In this document: positions 12,165 to 24,500 of the stretch, in pieces
Layout of the letters: the number at the start of each line of letters is the position of its first letter
Position numbering within the stretch: the stretch's first letter is position 1
DNA from: Rhynchosporium graminicola
Taxonomy: Eukaryota; Ascomycota; Leotiomycetes; Helotiales; Ploettnerulaceae
Direction: 5' to 3'
Length of the DNA: 64,000 nt
NCBI GenBank assembly: GCA_900074885.1
Contig: FJUW01000012.1
Coordinates: 186,001-250,000 of the forward strand
Notes under the pieces: generated by a model
Told to the model about the DNA's origin: nothing
The model's input: only the letters and a program-made list of their open reading frames with translations
Database searches by the model: none
Made by a program: the position numbers and the translations under genes

Positions 12165-12889
12165 GATGACAGCAGTTGATACAGTTCTCAAGCTCCCAGT
12201 TGGTATACCACTCGAATCTATATAGTCCAAAATTCAAAGATAGAACTTGATTTGCTCAACCATCGACGAGACATGTTCACGAAGCTCAGCTCGGCAAAAG
12301 GTGTTATCGTAAAGTTTGATATTAGTATTTTGAATTAGTACCTCGCTTACGGATCGTTCCTCGCTTAGGTATACTACAGTTGTATACCATCTTGGGTAAG
12401 TAGGCTGGAACCTCCCGTAACGAGTTGAGTCATCTAACCCATAATTGGGAAGAATTGGTCTGTCTCATCGGCTGACGTGCTCGAGTCGAGGCACCTATGA
12501 GCCAAGAGAGCAACGCGGCAGACGACCATGGTTCCCGGCAATCGCCGATTTAGCGAGTCATGAACGACACCTAACCCCAGATCCAGCCTCATCTTTGGCT
12601 TCCTCCTCCGCACCCCCAGTTTTACGTGATAGTTGATAGAGGGAGGTGACAGAATTAGATGCGAAAGGTACAGTGCTATTTGTGGGTCTGGTAATTTCCC
12701 CGCATCTGCAGTCCTTTCCTGGAACATTTTCCCTTTCCACGACGCGAGACACTCTCTTCCTTCTCGAGACGAGCTCCATGTAGTTGACTTCGCCTTCTGA
12801 ATTGCATACCTAACATTTTTGGGTACGACAGTCTCACGCTATTACCAGTCTAGACCCTGCCATCAGAGGTCCCTTACTAGTACTTCTCA
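12165..12889. promoter_or_regulatory. Divergent promoter region between SDR and Zn2Cys6 factor
   Basis: About 725 nt separates the start codons of the two divergent genes. CGG/CCG words, the usual half-sites of Zn2Cys6 proteins, occur in it, but I could not define a clear spaced pair. No gene was recognised inside; a 97-codon minus-strand frame has no family features. Confidence 0.4.
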
Positions 12890-15381
12890 ATGGACGAGTA
12901 CCCCGCTACCACTACTACTGCCGGCGCAAGCCCTGTTCGGACGAGGAACAGAAAGTCACGAGGGAAGGGGCTTCGTAAGACTACTGGATGGTAAGTCGTT
13001 CCGACAGTACTATTCTTTGGCATCACTGGTATATACTTATTCAAGCGTGACATTTGTTGACTATACAGCAGTTTCACGTGTCGCAAGAGACATTTAAAAT
13101 GTGATGAGCTGCAGCCAGCCTGTAGTCGATGTGAAAAAGGCAGCTATGCTTGCGTCTACTCGAACTCAAATTCAAGTTCAAGTTCCGGAAGCTCAAACAG
13201 AACTCTTACTCTGACCGCCAATCTTAACAGCTCCAATCAAAATGTTGAAGATAGTGAGGATAATAATCGAGTGGTGCATGAACATGATACTAATCATGAT
13301 CAACCTCAAGTTGCTGAAGATACCTCATTGTCATCAACATCGGGAAATGTTGTTGAGACTGATACAAGTAGATGGGAAGGTCATCGTACTCAACCACCGG
13401 TGTCCTCTCCGGTATCACCATCATCAGAGAGATTTCGACGACCAACAAGTAATAAAAGCAGACCATATGACCAATCAAGTACAAGCGATAATCAGATAAG
13501 TACGTTCATGCAGGCAGAGCCTGCAGAATCTAGTATGCAGTATGCTCCATTCCCTGAAGTACTCTCCGCATATGGGGCAACACGATACTCGATTGGTAAT
13601 AATTTCAGCCCAGGCAGTGTTGGACTAGCTGCTTCATCTCCCGAACAACTGTCGTACAACGCAGCTATCACTCGATGGTTTGATCTGCTTGCGACTGATG
13701 CAGATCTGGATGCTTCTCAAGTTTTTGACAGCATAGAGGATCTTCAAAGTCACGGGGAATCACCGAGGCATCCAAATCCCAGCACTCCTGGCTTTGCAGG
13801 TGCCTCGTATGAGGGCTTCCCTGTAGCAGGGCATCACAGAACTCTTTCCACAACTTCTAGCTCTCTGCACCTTAAGGAACGTTGTCCTGCCTATGATGCA
13901 TTCAAGGCATCCGAAAAGCAACAGTGGTTATCCTCTGATCCCATACAGCTCCAACAGCACGAGCATACCCTATTTGAGAATTTCATTAAGCATATAAGCC
14001 TCTGGGTAGGATCCGCATCGTGGTAATACGCTTAAACTTGCTGACAAGGACTCTAGATAGACCTTTTCGACCCCTGGCGCAACTTCTCGACATTTGTTCC
14101 GCATCTCGCTGTGAGTGGATGATGGCTTTCAACAGCTGGATTTTATTTGCTAAATGGTGACTAGATGCATAATGTAGGATTAATGAAAGCTATTCTCACT
14201 CTTTCAGCTCGTCACCTTTCTCTGAATCCAGACGCTAATCAACAAGTGCATGATCGCAATGATGCACTCCAATACTATAATGAAACACTTCATTACGTCG
14301 CTAAAGCCATGCAATACGATAGCTACAAAACGAGTCTAGAGCTTCTGGCAACTGCGCTCATAGTCTCCACTTATGAGATGCTAGATGGGTCAGGAATGGA
14401 TTGGGAGAGACATCTTCAGGGCGTGTTTTTGATTCAGCGATCACAAGTCATTCACGGGGACTCCAAAGGATTGAAGCAGGCTGTCTGGTGGGCTTGGCTC
14501 TGTCAGGATATATGGGCTGCATTCCGGGAGAACAGAAAGACATTTACATTTTGGAAGCCAGTGAGGACATACGATGACAGTAGGTAATGAGGGAGCCCAG
14601 AATTTGTTTCCCTGAATATTCTAACATGGTCTTGAGACGTCTTACCCTTCTCAAAAAGTTCTCTTATGTGGTCATTGCTGATTCCCCGTTACCATAGTGA
14701 ATCCCCATGAGCTTGCAGTCCGATCAGTCTTCCTTGTAGCTCGAGTCATTGACTACTGCTCCAGGGAAGCGATTGAAGCATGCGGTGGGAACATGGCTAT
14801 AAGGATACAGGAGGCGGACCGTCTGACGCAGACCCTTCAGGAGTGGCACCAATATTTGACGGCAGAGTTCAATTCTTTGTCCTGGAAACGTTCATCGTCT
14901 GATGTCTTCGAGCCTATCTGGATACATCCACCTTCGCTCGGTAAGCATGAATTAATTCAGCCTTTGTCAAATTACTGACGAAGGTCTGAAGCGGTTGCGA
15001 TTCAATTATATAACGCAGCACAGCTGCTCCTCCTCATTAACAGGCCTTCACGAGGTGGTTTAAACGATTTCTTGTGGCAGGCAAAATTGAAGCAGAAGTG
15101 TATCGCCAATATCTGTGGAATCGCAACAACACTAGACGATTATGCCTCGAGTGTCCTGTCATCACAATGTGTGTATATAGGTAATACAACCTTGATTTGA
15201 TGATGCCATTGTGCTGATACATGATGTAGCGGGAACCTGTGTTCAGGATTCCAAGGAGAGGAAGGCAGTAGTAGAACTTCTTCGAACATGCCGTCAAAGA
15301 ACAGGATGGCCAATCAAGCCATTAGAGCAGGAGCTACAAAAACTTTGGACTGAAGGCGAGGGTCAGGAGGGCTCTAAGTAA
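12890..15381 (+). CDS. Zn2Cys6 fungal transcription factor
   Basis: Seven exons: 12890-12990, 13072-14005, 14057-14110, 14165-14579, 14698-14940, 14992-15180 and 15230-15381, giving 695 aa. The binuclear zinc cluster covers residues 34-61 with exact spacing C-x2-C-x6-C-x6-C-x2-C-x6-C. It starts CFTCRKRHLKCDELQPACS and is preceded by a basic stretch. It is split by intron 1, which ends in a tandem CAGCAG acceptor; the second AG gives the canonical spacing. A long Ser/Asn/Thr-rich low-complexity region follows. Residues after about 345 match the fungal regulatory region: LFDPWRNFSTFVPHLA, HNVGLMKAILTLSARHLSL, then HELAVRSVFLVARVIDYCS. It is nuclear and DNA-binding. Its place beside a divergent SDR and convergent to an aldolase makes it the likely local regulator. 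Donor 14580 is the least certain splice site. Confidence 0.9.
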
Positions 15382-15480
15382 GCTCCTATTACAATGCCTA
15401 AGCTCACGATTTCGACGAGGATAAGACATCACTTTGAATTACGAATTGGCCGTTATTAGGATATTCATCCTATCTAAATC

Positions 15481-16452
15481 TCAAGCTTTCTTGGGCGCTT
15501 TCCCCGCAGAGCCAATATTCTCCATCCACTCAACAGTTTGGCGAACCACTTTCTCGACGCCTTCTTCCATCAAGGCTGTCGTGGTAAGTTTCGAAACTTT
15601 TGCTTTGAGATGGTCAAAATAATCGTCTAGTACCAGTTTGTTGACATTGATTTTCGACACACCGGCTGCAATGCAACGTTGCAAAAGCTCCGGCTTGAAA
15701 CCATTCGTGCCGTGCAGAACAATACGGACTTTGCCGTTGACGTGGGCTCTTACCAGCTCAAGCCTATGGCGAAAAATATCAGATCTTTATCCGGCAGAAA
15801 AAGAGGTAAATGTCAAAAAGGACGGCAAACAGTCATACCTCTCAAAATCCAAGTTCGGCCCGGCAGGCCCGTACTCTCCATGCACATTTCCAATCGCAGG
15901 AGCCAGCGAGTCTACACCCGTAGCCACGAAGTCTGAAGCCTCTTCTGTCGTCGTTTTCATACCTTCCAAGCCCTCCGTGTCCATCACACCATCTTCACCT
16001 CCCTCAATCCTCCCTGGCTCAGCCTCAGTCGCAATGCCCCTATCCTGACAATACCTCACCAACTCCTTCGTCTTCCTCAGATTCTCCTCTTTCTCGAAAT
16101 GTGACATGTCCACCATGATACTATCAAACGGTAGCGTGTCAGCTGCATGTCTAATCAGAGCCTCATCCTGCGCGTGATCGAGATGGATCGCAACTGGGAC
16201 CGAAGCGCGTTTCGCGGCGTCGGCAGCGGCGCGAATCAGAAGTCCGTTCGAGAATGTGATGGCCCAAGGGAAGAATTGGATGATTATCGGAGAGCGCGCT
16301 TGTTCGGCTGCTTTGACGAAGCCGAGGATGTGTTCGATATTGTAGGCGATTGTGGCGAGGACTCCGTATTTCCCCGTTTCGGCTGCTTCGAGAATCTGTA
16401 ATGTGCGGTTTTGAGACCGTTGGGATTCCCAATCTTGGCTGATAGATCCCAT
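15481..16452 (-). CDS. Class II (zinc) ketose-bisphosphate aldolase family protein
   Basis: Two exons, 16452-15839 and 15763-15481, give 298 aa. Class II aldolases cleave ketose-1,6-bisphosphates (fructose or tagatose type) with a metal ion. The family residues are present: IHLDH with catalytic D92 and Zn ligand H93, TEAEPGRIEGGEDG (E145), NVHGEYG (H191) and VLHGTNG (H222). The length is shorter than the yeast Fba1 type (about 360 aa) and closer to GatY/KbaY-like proteins, so it is unlikely to be the main glycolytic enzyme. It is convergent with the Zn2Cys6 gene with only about 100 nt between stops. Lying near an MFS transporter and SDR genes, it may act in a sugar or sugar-acid catabolic route; that is inference. 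Confidence 0.88.
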
Positions 16453-17425
16453 GATTTCTTTAAGCTCGCCACGTCTTTTACGTATCTTTGTGAACGTAGA
16501 AAAGTGACTTTGTGCTCGTTGGTATCTTGAATCTGATTTTTGCTGTCTGTTGTTGTAAGTTACGAGCGTCGAAATTATTATTGAGTTATGTCCACAGAAT
16601 TGATGTTTACCTTCGGTTTAAAATTGTTTTAGGTATTAATACACTCAAGAGGCATTGGTTTCAAAACTGCAACCCGCCAGCTTCCTTCGCTTCAAGGCCT
16701 TCGCCTCGCGGAAGTTTCCCCATGCTCTTTCGTTTCTCTGCCATTTCCGACCAAAAACACTGATGGTGCTTAGTGCCGAGTAAGTCGAAATGCCCTCGAC
16801 ACGAGGGCTGAGGGGAAAGAGGGGTAAGTCACGTGTATATCACTCTTGCCTACGTACCAAACTAGATGGAAAGATATCAGTCATCATAGTTTGAGGTGGA
16901 GATGATGTTTATATATTTTATTTTCGCGCGCTTTGTAATCGTCCGCTTTGCTCTCTTTTTGTTGATGAGACTCGCTTAAGCGAGAGCGCGCGATTTTCAT
17001 GGAGGGGATTCCATTGTTGGTTGTAGCGTTTCTCAATCTCATAATATCTCTTGCCTGATACCTCAACCCTTCAATGAATCATATTTTGACAAGATATCAC
17101 AACCCGATTTAGTGAAAGAGTATAGAAGGCGAGAGGATGTAAAACTAGTGACTCTTCGTGTGTTTCTGTCTAGAAGGGTTGATATTATAGTAGTGGAAAA
17201 GGAATGATGGTAATCTTGAAAATGTGCTTGCAAGAAGCGGTCGCATCTGACTCTCCATCATTCACACCAGCTAACCACAAGATTTCACGGAGTTGATGCA
17301 CGGACAAGCACGTCTCCGAGAGGATATTCAGGTTTCACAGATAATTGAAAATCGATTGGCTAAGAATATTGATGATAAGACATCGCCATGATCATGTACA
17401 GCAGGCTTACCCTTAAAATCCTCCC
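16453..17425. other. Intergenic between aldolase and MFS transporter
   Basis: Holds the aldolase promoter and the transporter 3' UTR. A short palindromic stretch near 16975-16992 (around CGCTTAAGCG) is the only structure noticed. No gene is seen. Confidence 0.45.
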
Positions 17426-19388
17426 TCATACCTTGCGCGACACAGGATATCTGCGCACGAAAACATGCAGAAGGATGTAAACCACAGCTCCAAACGCGCT
17501 CATCGCACTGACAACACTGAACCCCATAATGTATTTTGGCGCATCGGTAGATGGATACAAGTATGCGCCGTAGATAGAAGCCAGGTTTCCAAGCGCGTTG
17601 ACGATGGCGAGACAGATGGCTCTGGTCTCGTTGGGCATGGCACCGAATGTGGAAGATGCGTAGCTCAAGCTGAGTGCGTTGCAGGTCCAGATCGCTCCGG
17701 CCTAAGAAGAACTTTAGTATAGGAGACACAGTATATTTCACGACGAAGAAAGTTTGATGCTGATTTAAAATCACCGAGAGGTAAAGGGCGGAAAGATCAC
17801 GAACCATAAACACAAGGAGGACATAGCGCGCTGTGAAGTTGTAAACAACGCAGAAAATGACGGAACAGATCGTTGCGATGATCAGTCCGCCACCGATGAT
17901 CAGTCCGCGCTGACCTGGCGCTTTGTCTGCAAAGTATCCTGTGACGATGTTGCAGACGAATGCTACCATGTAGATTGCTATATATCAGGATCTCTGAGTC
18001 AGTTTACTTCTTTAGGCAATGTCTCGGGGTATATGGGAGTATGCCGGGAGTAATAAGGGCCTCAACTTTTGGAAAACCAATGGAAGGGGAAATGATACAG
18101 CGAAAAATTGGTGCTTACGTATAGTCATATATTGGGCTTTGGTCGAGGTATATCCGAGTCCTTGGACGAGAGTTGGGTAGAAGTACGAGAGAGTTCCGGC
18201 ACCAATGATGACCTGGTATGTTAGTAGAAATATCAGCACATAGTTCGGAGAACTAACCATGTATCCTACGGTAAATCCCCAAGTACGCCAATTCTGTACT
18301 CCCAGCTTCAGTGCTTGAAGATGGCTGATAGGAGGCGAATCTTCAGTGGCAACCGTGTTGGAATCGGCGATGATACGTTGTATGGCAAGCTCGCGCTCTC
18401 GGGGGCTTAATCGTTTGGTATTTGCTGGAAAGTCGAGCAGGAGAAAATAGGCACAGACGCTCCATCCGGCAGTTAAAGCACCCTCGATGATAAAAAGCCA
18501 ACGCCATCCTCGGATACCCAATGCACCGTCCATTCCACTGGCGATTGCTCCGGCAAGCAGACCGCCAAATGCACCAGCGAGGATAGCCGCAGAAATATAC
18601 ACCGAGAATCTCTTACTTTGCTCATCCTTCTTGTACCTGAACAGGGGTTTTAGTGAGATTTTATGGTTGGGATCTTGGGGAGGCATACCACTACGCAACG
18701 AGGGTCAGCGATTGCTTGATCAAATAAGTATACTGAATAGGACAGGAATCACAAGACACTGGAAAGACGAAAATTGGGCTGGCTGCCCCAATACATACTG
18801 AAGAAAGCATAAGCAAGATACCTGGTCCAAATCCAGCCTCTAAACATCCGATAACGACACGGAAGGCGATAAGATGTTCGTAACTATCTGCCCAGGCCAT
18901 TCCGATCGTAACACAACCCCAAAGAAACATGATTGCAGGCAGGAAAATCGAAGGTTTAGCGCGCGAAAGAATCATGCTGCCAGAACATTAGGGCCAACTC
19001 TTCGGACTTCAACGATAACAATACTCACTTGGAAGGGACTTCGCAGAGCACGTAGCCGATGAAGAACACGACGAGAATGAAAGAATATTGTTGCGAGTCT
19101 AGATCTAGATCTTTTGCCATTCCCGCAATTCTTGCATTCCCAATGCTGTAAAATGTTAATCTCTGTGATACTTTTCCGAAGTTGAGAGTTCCAGAACACG
19201 TACTTGGTACGATCCATGTAAGAAAAGAGGTACATGAGGAAAATGGTTGGGAGCAGGAATGTATCGATTTTGCGGACCAGCTTCTTCTCCTCATCACTCC
19301 CCGGAACATAGTCGATTGTTGCGTCCATTTCGTCCTCCCTTTTATCCTCAATCTGTTGCGCATACTCATCTGTGAATTTACTGTCCAT
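17426..19388 (-). CDS. MFS transporter, anion:cation symporter (allantoate/nicotinate permease-like) family
   Basis: Exons 19388-19204, 19145-19029, 18976-18799, 18690-18689, 18636-18258, 18212-18119, 17977-17805 and 17701-17426 give 467 aa. The membrane protein has about 12 helices. The first helix contains FLMYLFSYMDRTNIGNARI, a hallmark of the ACS family (Dal5, Tna1 and relatives) that takes up carboxylates and similar anions with protons. CEVPSNMILSRAKPS, FGPGILLMLSSWY and a middle RGWRWLFIIEGALT also fit. The conserved Trp of SSWY can only be made by a 2-nt exon (TG) between a 108-nt and a 52-nt intron, both with good donor, branch and acceptor sites. Substrate cannot be told from sequence. 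It reads in the same direction as the aldolase and may supply its pathway. Confidence 0.87.
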
Positions 19389-20763
19389 TGTGAGTGAGTC
19401 CGGTTTCGTTGACCGAGAGAAGAGAGATGGAAGAGGATGTGTGATGTATCAAAGGAGGATGTAGGTCACATAGAAGCGGGGTGAACAACCACGTCTTATA
19501 CGCCCGTACTTTGATTATTTACTGGAAGCAAATCGATTTCCAGCTCAAGCAGAGACAGGCCATAACTACGGAGGAAAGACGGGGTCCCCAGACGCCACGA
19601 ACATGGACAAACACGGTTGTGGGCTCCCATGACTCCATGAGTCTGGCATTGATCCAATGTTCCAGTTTTCTGGTCCCGAAGATAATGGAAAGTGGGCAGT
19701 AAAGTCTGGGCGTTCTAGCTAATGAGGCCCCCGAGACGAGGATTTGTGGACCTAAACATGTATTAGCGAGCGCGAAGAGCCGCTAGTCCTGATCCAGGCA
19801 ACTCTACATGAAGTGTTGTTTACTTTTAAGTGCTCTTGGCTGTCATGTCTGCGTGCCGTTTCCGCAACTCATGAATGGGTCGGCGGCTCAGCTTGAATAC
19901 CAGAGTTCCTCCGAACCACACTTCTTTGTCTTTCTATTGCAATCCTAATACCACACAATCATGATGCCTGCACACGCTCGCCATCCGAGGCAAAGCAAAT
20001 ACGTTCCTAAAGATTGCCACTCAGTATAGAGACTAAATATCTTATGTCTCATGACATAACAAATCGCTCTGCATTGTCCCAAAACACTCTCACGACTTTA
20101 GATCCTCATACATAAGAAATATCGCAGTTATCAATTAAAGTCGTATAAATATTTGATGACCTTATTTATGACTTCGAACAGGTATTGCTTCGCCAGTCAA
20201 GAATCGGATTCGCCTTGATCCAATGTTGGTCCTTGATATAAAGTTACAATAAATAACCTACGCTTTGTTGACGGGGATTGATGAAAGCTGGTCACTGAAA
20301 GCATTCCAGCGATCGCCTTTTCCCGAAGTAACACTGCTGCTACTGCAAACTGTTGTCTGTGGGAACTACGAGAGCATTGCTCGATCGAGTATCGAAGCGA
20401 GCACATGAGAAACCAAAGGACCTTGAGAATGGCAAAATACAATAACGAAGACATGAAGATTCCTCAGCAGGCCTCGCGTAATTCGTTCTCAATATTACAT
20501 CCAATACCTCATTCGTGACAGTCAAGTACCAAGTGAACGACGCAAGGCAACGCCAACCGGAATAAGATTTGTATCACCAACATCAAACTGATCATATCAA
20601 TTATTGGGAGATACATCATAATAAATCGTGGAAAATCCTAATCATGGAAACTGGTCGTCTGTTGGGTGGTTGTAATGTTTAATTTGTTGGGTATACTATT
20701 TTGCTCTTTCAATATTTTAACCTATCGCCCGTCAAAATTTACCCGAGTCCGAAGGACGAGAAA
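19389..20763. other. Intergenic between MFS transporter and second SDR
   Basis: Holds the transporter promoter and the 3' UTR of the next minus-strand gene. I see no coding signal; short frames lack family motifs. Confidence 0.5.
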
Positions 20764-21810
20764 TCAACAAACTGCAAGAGACAATTAGCATGTGATATAC
20801 AAGGCGCAGATGTGGGTAGACTTACTTCCAATAACGCCATTGACGGGAATATCGATAGATGTAGTGTAGCTGGCTGCATCACTCAGCAGATACACGTACG
20901 CGCCTCCAACCTCCTGGACCTCGGCCAACCTAGGAATACCCCCATAGTATTGAAGTTGTTGTTCCCAATCCTTTTGTTGAGGGACCCAGTATGTCATTGC
21001 AGTGCTGACCAGACCTGGAGAGACACTGTTGACGCGGATGCCATACTTGGCCCACTCCATGGCGAGGGTGTGTGTCATGTTTCGAACACCAGCCTTGGAC
21101 GCTCCATAAGGCGCCGATGGTACAACCTAAAAATGTCTCTCAGCATCTAGTTGCAGCCAATTGTATCAAGTCTCTTACCTTGTTGGGCCTATATGAAGCC
21201 ATTGAAGCAGTGAATACCACAGCTCCCTTAACACCTTGTTTGATGAAAGCCTTCGCAGCGACTCTTGCACAGTAGAATGCTCCAAAAAGCTGAATTGAAA
21301 GTCAGTTCCAAATTAGCTTTCGGAACACATTCAAATTCACTCACATTGATATTGAAGAGAGACTCAATTTCCTCTGTTGTGAAGTCTAGGGCAGACTTGT
21401 GGTTGGTTCGTCCAGCGTTGCATACCATTCCGTGTAGGCCGCCAGCTTCGGCAAGAATCTTATCAACAGCTTCTTGAACGCTTGCCTCTTTAGTTACATT
21501 TGCTTGAATAGCGAACAGACGTCCAGGATATTGCTTTGCGAGTTTTTGAAATTCCTCTCCTGGCTCCGCAAGATCGATTGAATAGATTTTCTCGGCGTCA
21601 TTGGCGAGGCAGCACTCAGCTATTCCGAGTCCAATTCCTCGATTTGCTCCTGTGACTGTGGATAGTTAGCAAAGAGTTTCTCCTCAGAGAGCAGCAAAAA
21701 TACTGACTTGCGATAATTTTCTTGGAAAGTGTGATTTGTGTTTGGACAATCGGTGCTGAAGTGGGCGTGTTAGTTGCTGGAACCGTCGAATCCACTGCAG
21801 ATGGTGACAT
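20764..21810 (-). CDS. Short-chain dehydrogenase/reductase (sorbose-reductase/mannitol-dehydrogenase-like)
   Basis: Five exons: 21810-21708, 21655-21345, 21289-21179, 21126-20826 and 20771-20764, giving 277 aa. After splicing, IITGANRGIG-type residues (AITGANRGIGLGIAECC) form the cofactor site. CNAGR, FTASMASY and YGASKAG provide the catalytic Ser/Tyr/Lys, and VNSVSPGLVSTAMT follows. The ending LLSDAASYTTSIDIPVNG plus a tiny last exon coding the final residues and stop is usual for fungal polyol/sorbose SDRs. The start codon has a good context (CAAAATGTC); an upstream in-frame ATG at 21843 is possible. The likely role is NADP(H)-dependent reduction of a ketose or similar carbonyl. It is the right-hand member of the metabolic group. 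Confidence 0.88.
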
Positions 21811-24500
21811 TTTGAAGATGGTGATATTGGTATTGGGAATCAAAAGATTTTTGGGATTTTAGGTTCAAGGTAATGAAACTGAATTGGCATTCAGATTGAG
21901 TTGCGAAAGTTCTGGTATAAGTACAGACAGTCACATGAAAGAAAACAGCTTCTGATACTTTCTCTCGTTCCTGCATAACTTGAGTCTCCACGTCTTTCCA
22001 TCTCCCCCGCGTCGGGGTTTTGCGGACATTGTGGAGTGCAGATCTCAAATCCAAGAATGGGGTACAATATACGGTTGGACTATACTGCGGAGTCTTGTCC
22101 GTCGCTCGGCTCGAGGTCACCTATTAATCTCAACGTGCACCCTCTTGCCGAAGGTCATCCCGAGACCTCGCTTCGAGGTAGAGTCATTTCACAAACATGA
22201 GGCGAGCAAGAACTCATCTGGAACAATCGCAAAACTTCGAAGAACCGACAACGATTGGTATCATAGCCCCTTGGAGCAGATGATCCAGGTTGCTCCTACC
22301 GCACAGATCGATTATGTGCTCCATCCATATTCAAATAGAATTAAGTGTAAGGCAGGCTTACATTTCAAAATCACAGTACAAAATCCTTTCTTTCCTATTT
22401 CTAATTCTATTGCAATACTCTCCTTCATCCACAATGCAGAGCAGTCACTTCTTCACAGGAATTTGGCTGCGTTCAATTTGGGCGAGCCCGCTCCAACATC
22501 AGTCAACATTCTATCTTTCCATACTTTTTCTGCAAGATGAGATACTAAGTTACCATCATCACAAGCCAACACAGCCTTAAGGATATCTCCTAGCTCACTT
22601 GTTCGAACCGACGACAATCTATTTGTTGCGCATCTGGTAGGAACATGATTTTCCAACTTCCAGTCTAGTTCAGGGCTGTGGGGAAGTCCAGCACAGGAGA
22701 AAATTGGAAACATTTCCAGTGGAGGGAAGCAGTTGGTATTACAACAGGTGATGCGTGAGGCTCAGGTGCTGCATGAGCCAAGTTCTGGTTCTGAGTGAAG
22801 CAAACATTGCCGTTGTTGACTTGCATCGTAAGTCATTCCATTGTAAGCACAGTTTGGTCGGTACTGCCAGGCATATACTTACATTAGGCTGCAGAATAGA
22901 AAGTAGAGAGAAGACAGAAAAGCTTCTGTAGACATTCTAGGAAGAGAATCCTTCAGACACCCGGTTGGTCCATTCTCAATCACCTGGTCTTTAGAGGGTA
23001 CACTGTTCAAGAAAATCAATATCTCTATCCAAGGTTGCCCAAGATTACAGCACACTTTGCCGATGTGTCCAACCAGTATCTGTTCATAGTGAGATCAGTG
23101 ATACTTTTTCTCAGCACGGCAAGATCGACAACCCAGTAAGTTCAGTCGGCTTTTGCGAGAATATAGCAGCCGTCAACTACCCAACCTGATAAAAGCGGAA
23201 ACTGTGAATTTGAGGAGTTTTAAAGTTGACGAGCCACATTTCTTGCAGCTGAGGTGGCAAAAAATCCCATGGAAGTAGAGGCTGCTGGGAGTATGGCATT
23301 CATTGGTAGCAAGTCTGGAAACATCGTCAATGTTCCTCAAATCCAGGCTCCTTGCGACGCGTCAAGAGCAGCAGTGTGACATCTTGCATCGTCATTTCTG
23401 TTGAGTCAGCTTCCGCTGGGATCAGAGTGAATTCCACTAGTCCTGGATATATGCTGACATCACACCAATGTGAGTTATCGATTTGGGTTCTGTGGTTTAT
23501 AGCTTTTACGTAGAATATTCGCGGCACAGCGAAGATTATCATTGAGTATCCAGACTTGGGCACGCAGTGGACTACATAGATACCTTGAAGAAGACGTGGC
23601 GAACCGCGAGATCTCATGAGAGCAGCTGTTCAATTGCATTCCGATGTCTCTTCATATGTAATCAGGGCTGGCAAGTTATATGCACTCTTTCAACTTTGTA
23701 TACTTCGCTAAAATACATGCATGCTCTTAAATCTTCGTGGTGATGGAGGCTAGATACTTGCCTAGATGCTGTAAATACGCAACACAATAGCCAGAAGAAA
23801 ATTCATCTCCACTGCCTGAGAGGTATCGAAACCTGGCTATGAATGATAGATAAGGAGATGGAAAGAGGGAAATAGGAGGAGATCTGAGAGTGGGAACGCA
23901 ACGAAAGAATCGACGAGTTCTGGGTAGTATATTTTAATCAATTAAACACGACTGGTATGGAGTACCCAAATAGCATGACAGCATATGCCTCAAATCGATG
24001 GAAAAAGCAGACCTTAAATGCTCAGAGAATATCCTAACCCAGGACAGAATTGGTCTGTAGGCACGGCCATGGTAGTCGGCTATTGACTTGGGTGAGGATC
24101 TAGGTATGCTCGATGTCACCATGTCACCATCCAAATTCGATGTTCAGTTACCATCTCTCTGGAGGAATCTGTGATGCATACCAAGCTCAGCTCTTTACTC
24201 CAAAAAATATTATGACGCAACTTTTCGCAATAAAATCCAGTCATTGCGAACCTGAAATGCCTCCTGTACTCGCTAAAAGATACAAATATTTGCCCCTCTA
24301 TTTACCCCGCCATCCAGCTCCCAATCTCTTGGCATGATTGTTGTGCCACAATCAAGAAATTAATGATAGCATCAGGCTGATTTCGATCTACCTCCGTACA
24401 CGCGGGAAGAAATAGAACTCGACCGGCTTGAAACTCGAACCCAAAGTCATTTTTTGATTCAGGAAACACAAAAGTTCTACTCCATGTTGAACGCGACAAT
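21811..24500. other. Intergenic (2.7 kb) between SDR and DOM34
   Basis: No gene was recognised on either strand. The longest frame (21980-22540, 186 codons) lacks any motif and overlaps the SDR promoter. The final part should be the DOM34 promoter and leader. No clear repeats were seen. Confidence 0.45.

Noticed and set aside
12434..12727. 97-codon minus-strand frame in the divergent promoter
   Set aside because: No family features; the space is needed for promoters of both flanking genes.
13069..13071. First AG of the tandem acceptor as the main splice site of the Zn2Cys6 gene
   Set aside because: It gives C-x3-C, whereas the AG three bases later gives the exact Zn2Cys6 spacing; kept only as a possible alternative form.
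21980..22540. 186-codon + strand frame
   Set aside because: It covers the promoter of the minus-strand SDR and contains no family motif.
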